NCBI GenBank assembly: GCA_045614505.1
Contig: JAZLDA010000086.1
Coordinates: forward strand, 35,705 to 99,704
Direction of reading: 5' to 3'
From: SIG607 sp045614505
Lineage (GTDB): Bacteria > Bacillota > Clostridia > Oscillospirales > Acutalibacteraceae
DNA length: 64,000 bases
Shown here: one piece after another, positions 63,713 through 64,000 of the stretch
Layout: the number at the start of each line of letters is the position of its first letter
How positions within the stretch are numbered: position 1 is the stretch's first letter
Translations under genes and position numbers: made by a program
The notes under the pieces: model-generated
The model's input: the letters and a program-made list of their open reading frames with translations, nothing else
Told to the model about the DNA's origin: nothing
Database searches by the model: none

Positions 63713-64000
63713 TTAATAATACATAATTTCGTTGATTAAATCAGACATTCCAAAGCCTAAAACAAGCAACAGAATCCATAATGCAGCTACAATAATCCAC
63801 CAACACCAGTATGACCTTGCAAAGCTGCGGCGGTTAATGTTACCGCTGGAGAAAGTGAAAATAATAAGGAAAATTAAACCTATAACGGGAATACCAAAAA
63901 GAATCTGAAGTCCGAAATAGGACCAAGCACCAAGAGGTCTGTACTTCTGGGGTAAATCATCCTTTGTTAATTCTTTCTGTACAGGCTGGGGTTGATAATA
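63713..64000 (-). CDS. Small membrane protein, C-terminal part (cut by window end)
   Basis: Frame open to the window edge, ending at TAA 63713-63715; 95 residues visible. Start YYQPQPVQKELTKDDLPQKYRPLG, then two membrane helices (YFGLQILFGIPVIGLIFLII and CWWIIVAALWILLLVLGFGM) with NRRSFARSYW between. The Gln/Pro-rich visible start suggests a linker after an unseen N-terminal domain such as a zinc ribbon. Family unrecognised. Confidence 0.72.
   Translation of the reverse strand, partial: YYQPQPVQKELTKDDLPQKYRPLGAWSYFGLQILFGIPVIGLIFLIIFTFSSGNINRRSFARSYWCWWIIVAALWILLLVLGFGMSDLINEIMYY

Overview
The window looks like the chromosome of a low-GC, anaerobic, Gram-positive gut clostridium of the Oscillospiraceae/Ruminococcaceae type. 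This is inferred from the gene content: dockerin-bearing secreted proteins, biotin-dependent Na+ decarboxylase genes, AdhE, NfnAB, a rubredoxin fusion, DnaD/DnaI loaders, PlsY/Der, L10-leader control of rplJ, and strong TTGACA-17-TATAAT promoters. No phage, insertion sequence, CRISPR array or replication origin is visible.

Layout. 1-9.5 kb: an AraC tail cut by the window edge, a VanY-like lipoprotein, a LOG-family protein, an intergenic hairpin repeat, tRNA-Arg(CCU), galE, a dnaD-dnaI pair, and the minus-strand genes plsY, der, a DUF512 radical-SAM gene, rpmF and a DUF177 gene. 9.5-18.5 kb: GtrA, a first oadB with a 46-residue membrane peptide, pyk, feoB, then a complete split oxaloacetate-decarboxylase-type sodium pump (gamma, biotin carrier, beta, alpha). 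18.5-26.3 kb: alanyl-tRNA editing protein, RadC, RluA-type pseudouridine synthase, CPBP protease, histidine phosphatase, HemW, PduL, NagA. 26.3-33 kb: a full F1Fo ATP synthase operon whose c subunit carries a two-carboxylate sodium-type ion site. 33-39.4 kb: rplL, rplJ (with L10 leader), rplA, rplK, nusG, an unusually long secE, rpmG, then a WalJ-like hydrolase and murA. 39.6-43.3 kb: a DtxR/MntR-like regulator, an ABC exporter, two tandem SLOG-fold proteins and a tiny XRE regulator.

43.3-54.1 kb is the accessory part: a large LamG/beta-propeller/dockerin protein facing an AraC regulator, a chimeric phosphoesterase pseudogene joined to a copied 39-bp piece of the GGGtGRT gene, a hypothetical protein, the GGGtGRT/Fe-S scaffold pair, a CHAP/SH3b/dockerin protein, and a 613-bp region with no credible protein gene. 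That last region holds a perfect-consensus promoter, about 385 nt of structured sequence and a terminator, i.e. a candidate noncoding RNA. 54.1-64 kb: an APH-like kinase and adhE (with a Rex-type operator over the promoter), nfnAB, bioY diverging from a flavin reductase-rubredoxin, glyA, a metallophosphoesterase, and a membrane protein cut by the window end.

Together the genes suggest a sodium-based energy economy. Biotin is imported (BioY) for the biotin carrier, the decarboxylase would export Na+, and the ATP synthase could use that gradient. AdhE, NfnAB and rubredoxin handle reducing equivalents. Functions are inferred from sequence alone; no database search was possible.
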